This document shows, in pieces, positions 59,903 to 64,000 of a DNA stretch of 64,000 nt (within the stretch, counting starts at the first letter, position 1; every line of letters starts with the position of its first letter). Source of the stretch: Blumeriella jaapii. Taxonomy: Eukaryota > Ascomycota > Leotiomycetes > Helotiales > Drepanopezizaceae. The DNA is taken from the NCBI GenBank assembly GCA_009599575.1, contig VWND01000012.1:186001-250000 (forward strand), written 5' to 3'. The notes beneath the pieces were generated by a model. The model was given only the letters and a program-made list of their open reading frames with translations, had not been told where the DNA came from and searched no databases. A program made the translations under genes and the position numbers.

Positions 59903-60161
59903 CATTTTTTAGCTAATTGCTAATCCGGCGATTAGCTATTTTCAAAGCGCGAAAAAGTTTTTTTATCGTCCGAATACGGCCGTAACGCGATATTACAATA
60001 TTTATATAATTTGCTATTATATTTTTTATCGTTGCGAAGCGTAAATAAAACCAATTCAGCTTAAATAAGCGTTTCGTCGCTTTTAAAAACCTTAACTTTT
60101 TTATTTCTCCACCAGTTTTTTAATAAATTCAGACTTTATTATCTTAATCAGAAACCTCGAT
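59903..60161. other. C1-b region between LTR and antisense gene
   Basis: Inverted counterpart of 39817-40073. No frame is seen. It would contain the promoter side of the antisense gene. Confidence 0.6.
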
Positions 60162-61349
60162 ATAACCTTTATTATATCCAAAAAAAGTCGTCCGCGTGAA
60201 TTTACGCGATCAGTTGGCCCAGCTCCTCGTATTCCTAATTCTCGGCGCTTGCGCAATCGAAGTTTTGCGAAATCTATTTTACGCAATCAATCGGCCTTTT
60301 CGGCCAATTCGTTTTTTTTTGACCCTTTCGAAAAAGGCGACCCTTTCGATATTTCGTTTTTGGACGGTTTTTTCGGAAATTCATATTTGCCTGGCCTCGA
60401 GAATACCGATATAGCGCCTAAAAAAAATGGCGGAAACGCTGCCGGCGGTAAAAAAGCTATTAGCGGTAATCTCGGTCCTGATAGCATTCCCGAAAAGGAA
60501 AGGCAGAACACTAGCGTCCCTGAAAAAAAAGCGGCCGGAAATCACCAAAGCGGAAAAAATAAAAATAAAAATAACGACGATAATCGTCCTTTAAAGCGCG
60601 CTCGTATTAAAACTAAAAAGCCTGCTATTCCTAGGTTTTTCAATTTTATTTTTTATATAACTTATATTATTCGCGAAGCAATTGAAAACCTAAACTACGA
60701 TTACTTATCGAATTTAATTAAAGCTCGTTGCTATCGATGCTACGCAATTAGCACGTCGTACATTCCGGCCGACGCGAACGTTTTAACTGCGTAGTTTTCC
60801 GTTTTTAAAATTCGGATTAATAAAATTATTAAAACGGTCAGTTTTATCGAAAAACTTTATCGTTCCTATTAATCGATTCTTAAAATATAACGGTTATTTT
60901 CTATCCTACGGTTAAAACGGCTTTAAAAATACAAAAAAATAAACTTTCAAATCGATCGTAATTCAAAAGCAAAACTAATAAACATAAAGCGTATTATTAA
61001 CGCGAAGCTCGCCGCGGCTCGTAAAGTTTTTTAAACTTCTGCTCTACGAATAAAAACTCCTACTTCTATTTTACGTACTAGCGGAATAAAACCTGGCCAC
61101 GATTTATTAAAAAATGCTTTCGTTTTTAAAAATTTAAAAAAAAATTTCGCGGCGACTTTTTTGCTAAACGTTTTTGATTTTCAGTCTGGTGAAGCTTTGC
61201 AAAAAAAAAAAAATGCTCCGGCTGCGCAGCCGGCGGCAGCTGTTTCTGAAAGGCTTATCGAAAAGTTTATTTCAGACCTAATTATCGCGAAGCGTCGGAC
61301 GCAGGTTATTATTTTAACGGATTATATTTTTAATCTTTTGCAAAACTAA
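60162..61349 (+). pseudogene. C1-b antisense gene, best-preserved copy
   Basis: The start ATG of C1-a is ATA here (60162). In one unbroken frame to TAA at 61347-61349 (395 codons) only a few RIP-type stops occur; 60249-60794 is open for 181 codons. Readable: PREFTRSVGPAPRIPNSRRL, NSFFFDPFEKGDPFDISFLD, GLENTDIAPKKNGGNAAGGK, SGNLGPDSIPEKER, KNKNKNNDDNRPLKRARIKT (possible nuclear signal), NLNYDYLSNLIKARCYRCYA, then a C-terminal block NVFDFQSGEALQKKKNAPAA and LIIAKRRTQVIILTDYIFNL. The third Cys of the C1-a motif is Tyr here. A 16 bp palindrome CCGGCTGCGCAGCCGG is at about 61227. Composition is less AT-biased than pol. Not recognised as a known family. Confidence 0.8.
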
Positions 61350-61359
61350 GCGGTTTGGT

Positions 61360-64000
61360 TTTGAGTTTCCGGGTTTGCTTAAAGAATGGTTTTTATTATA
61401 TTTAAGTTTTAATAAAAGTTTGTTTAAATAAATGTACGCCTGCAAAGTGCGAGCTTTTTAGCTCGATTAATCGAGCTTTTCGACAAAACTTCGAAAATCC
61501 CGTAAATTAAGAAATTTAACGAAACTTTTATATTTTTGTCGGGTCAGATTTTTAGTAAAACCGTTTGCGTACATTTTATTTATTAAAAAGTATATAATTT
61601 TAAATTTTTTATTTTAATATTTTTAGCGAATTTATATATTACTTATATCGACGTAGCGAAGTTTCGTAAAAATTCTTTTTTTTTTTCCTACGATTAATCT
61701 AATCGTTTGCTAATTATCGCAATATACGTTTTATTTAAAAATAATATCGAATCGAAGCTTTTTAAAAAAAACGTTGAAATATTATTATTTTTTTTACGGT
61801 CGCTATATACGCAAATAGTTCCGCTTTAATAAAAAAAATAATAACTATGTTTTATCGTACAATCTTTTATAAAATAGCATTTCCGAAAAAAAAAAAAATA
61901 TAACTTTAAGAAAATTTCCGAATTTTTAAATCGTCGGGCAAAAAAAGCGTCGATGAAAACTATTAATTGATTTTCCCGCTTTTTCCGACTGTAAACGATC
62001 TTTAAAAACTTCGTTTTTTATAAAAATATCAAAGCGTTTAATTAACTACTTCGAAATATTGGAAATTTAAATTAATAAAAAAGTAAAAAAGCTGAAAAGC
62101 TGCGAAAATCACGTCGGGTCGAAGCATAATAGCCGTATATAAAATTAAACCGACTTTTTTTTAATATTTTTTAATCTGCGAAAACGTGGCTACGCTTGGG
62201 TTTTTAACAAATTCGCAAATTAAAAAAAGCGTATTTAAAAAGCGCCTTTTGCATACACTAAACTTCGTAGCGATTTTTTCGATATACGAATCGTAAAGCA
62301 AAAAGATTTTCTTTTTTTATTTGTTTCGTAAAATACGAATTTCGAGAAAATAATTCAAATCTTTTATATTTGTAAGTTCGTAAACCTTTTTTAGGCCGAG
62401 AATAATTTCGTCGGCTTTTAACGAATAAAAAACGTGATATAAAATTTAAATATCGTCGACGTAAAACGCCACGTATACGCTCCGCACTTCGTTAGCGAAT
62501 ATATAAAGCTTTTCGCCTATTAATTCGAATTTTAATTTTCTTAAAATATTAGCAAATTCGCCGTATTATAAAATTAAAAAATCTTTTAATTTATATAAAG
62601 CTCGGTCTAGCTATACCATTATACCTGGCTGTTTAAATTTATTAAGCAAATAATACGTAATTGACTTACTTTTGGAATTTCGTTTTACATTAACGAATAT
62701 ATTAATTATATCGAATTATTTGATTTTCAGATCGAAATAAGCCGCCAACGTTATAACCGTTCGGAAAAAACGGGCTGCGAATATAGCTGCGTATATAAAA
62801 AAAATTAAAGCTTCGTTTTAAAAATCTTTTCTTACGACTAGTTTCGATTTGCACCGCTGCAATTCGCCTAAGCTATTTGTTTTGTATATAAAAATTTATT
62901 TAAATAAAATAAGCTTTATAGTTTTATTCTTTTTAATAATTTTTCAGCACTTTTTAGTTTTTAAGTTTTTGATTTCGGTCTTTGCTCCTTTTTTAAACTG
63001 CTTTCTTATCTAATAGTTTTTCAATTCGTTTTAGTTTTTTAAAGTTTTCGGTAAATTATCCCGATATTGTTTTTGATCGGAAAATTAAATATTTTTTACC
63101 GACTTTTTTTCTATCGAAGCCGCCACCACTGCGTGGACAGCCTGAAAATCTTTTTTATCCATCTAAATCGGCTCGTTTATCCAAAACGTATAAACGAACT
63201 CGTCGATTTGTTATTTAATAAATAAAACCATTGATTAAAAGATTTCGCATACCGTAGCGTATATTTCCGGTTTATCCGGCCAGTATAAAATGGAATTTGT
63301 ACGATTTCGTTTAATAATTTCTGAAATCAATTGTTTTTTATCGCTTATCGGAAACTTCGATTTATTTCTTTTATTTCTTTTGAATAATGCTTTTTTTTAG
63401 TAGTCAGTTTTAAAAAAGCTTTCAAAAGCAAACGTTCAGATGGCTGTTTTATTTTAAATCGATCTGGCGCCTGATTTGCCGGGCGATAGCTTTTAATTAT
63501 AATTTAAAAAATTGAATTGCGCGCTTTTTCGTATAAAGCCATTTTTATATCCGCGCCGAAAAATCTTTTAAAGCTTTGCTCTGCTTTATCCTGTTCTACA
63601 ATAATAAGCTTTGCTAATCTGTTATTTTTTTTTAGATTTTTATAATTTTTTAACGCTTTTATCGCGTCGGTCAAAATGTTTCGGATATGCTTTGCATACT
63701 TCCGATTAATAATTAATTTTAAAAATTAAAACTGGTCGGTAATAATTTTATCGAAAAACTTTTATAAAAAACTATCACCCTCGAGCTTTAAACGTCTAAA
63801 TCGATCGTAAAAAAAAGCTCGATCGCTTCGACCTTTATTAAATCTTTCATTTCCGAAAATTTAGATTTTTTTAAAATATTTAAATCCATTAATATTAAAA
63901 TATTTTTCTTTTTTATCGTAAACTTTAAAGATTTATTAAAAAAGCCTGAAATAGATTTTGGTCCTGATAGCGGCTCCGGTGAAAAAAAACTTCCATTTCC
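61360..64000 (-). pseudogene. C1-b pol: RNase H, RT and linker
   Basis: Antiparallel to 35965-38620 of C1-a. RNase H/C-terminal part at about 61440-62130 (KHESFVKFLNLRDF-type text near 61500). RT at about 62170-62880, where the catalytic box VAFYVDDI is intact near 62452-62475. The linker follows to the window end with frequent stops. Protein order confirms a copia element read on the minus strand. Integrase and gag are outside the window. Confidence 0.87.

Larger units (their letters stand above)
59601..64000 (-). mobile_element. C1-b: Ty1/copia element, inverted, runs off the window
   Basis: Starts with a 302 bp LTR and continues antiparallel to C1-a: antisense gene, then pol RNase H and RT, then the linker as far as the equivalent of about 35965 in C1-a. 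About 4.4 of 8.2 kb is present. It is inserted in gag of G2-d after GTATAAGTAC; the other flank is not visible. The target orientation makes C1-a and C1-b a large inverted pair. Confidence 0.92.

Noticed and set aside
640..61349. Short open frames scattered on both strands as possible host genes or small secreted effectors, which often sit in RIP-rich regions
   Set aside because: Each one examined is a piece or antisense shadow of a transposon frame repeated elsewhere in the window; none has a signal peptide followed by a Cys-rich mature part.
1..64000. Mitochondrial origin because of the high A+T
   Set aside because: LTR retrotransposons, the Tc1 element and RIP-type CpA loss with CpG retention indicate nuclear DNA.

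Overview
The window looks like a heterochromatic, repeat-only stretch of a filamentous ascomycete (Pezizomycotina) nuclear genome. It is very AT-rich, but CG dinucleotides are retained while CA/TG are depleted and TA is abundant, the signature of repeat-induced point mutation (RIP, CpA to TpA). Nearly every reading frame is a transposon frame carrying RIP-type damage (CAA/CAG to TAA/TAG, ATG to ATA, Asp to Asn at active sites). No host gene, RNA gene or intact long ORF was found. The species cannot be named from the sequence.

Five element families were separated by comparing copies inside the window. G1 is a Ty3/gypsy chromovirus of about 6.4 kb. G2 is a Ty3/gypsy element of about 11.3 kb with 265-269 bp LTRs and a second, pol-sized reading frame downstream of pol. 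G3 is another gypsy element, split in two. C1 is a Ty1/copia element of 8.2 kb with 302 bp LTRs and a gene on the opposite strand downstream of pol. M1 is a Tc1-like DD34E DNA transposon.

Layout: 1-471 is a satellite of about 22 bp units built from self-complementary blocks; 472-514 is the tail of a G2 LTR. From 515 on, all of the window can be read as insertions stacked inside one G1 copy (G1-outer, minus strand; pieces at 515-1541, 7964-10432, 27250-27282 and 28653-28913). G1-inner (1542-7963) sits in its integrase region. G3 (10433-12535 plus 23845-27249) sits next and is itself cut by a complete G2 (G2-a, plus strand, 12536-23844). M1 (27283-28652) hit the gag/protease border of G1-outer. 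A G2 start (G2-c, 28914-30152, plus) is interrupted by G2-d (minus, from 30153 to beyond the window), and G2-d is interrupted by C1-a (32163-40375), by a complete G2-e (minus, 41062-52351) and by C1-b (minus, 59601 to beyond the window end).

The observations most worth following are: (1) an exactly 33 bp palindromic unit, 14 copies at five different sites in the coding regions of G1 and G2, always 11 codons long; (2) the unknown G2 second ORF of about 1,095 codons, present in three copies; (3) the antisense gene of about 395 codons with a C-x2-C-x6-C motif in both C1 copies; and (4) LTRs that are clearly less RIP-damaged than the bodies they flank.
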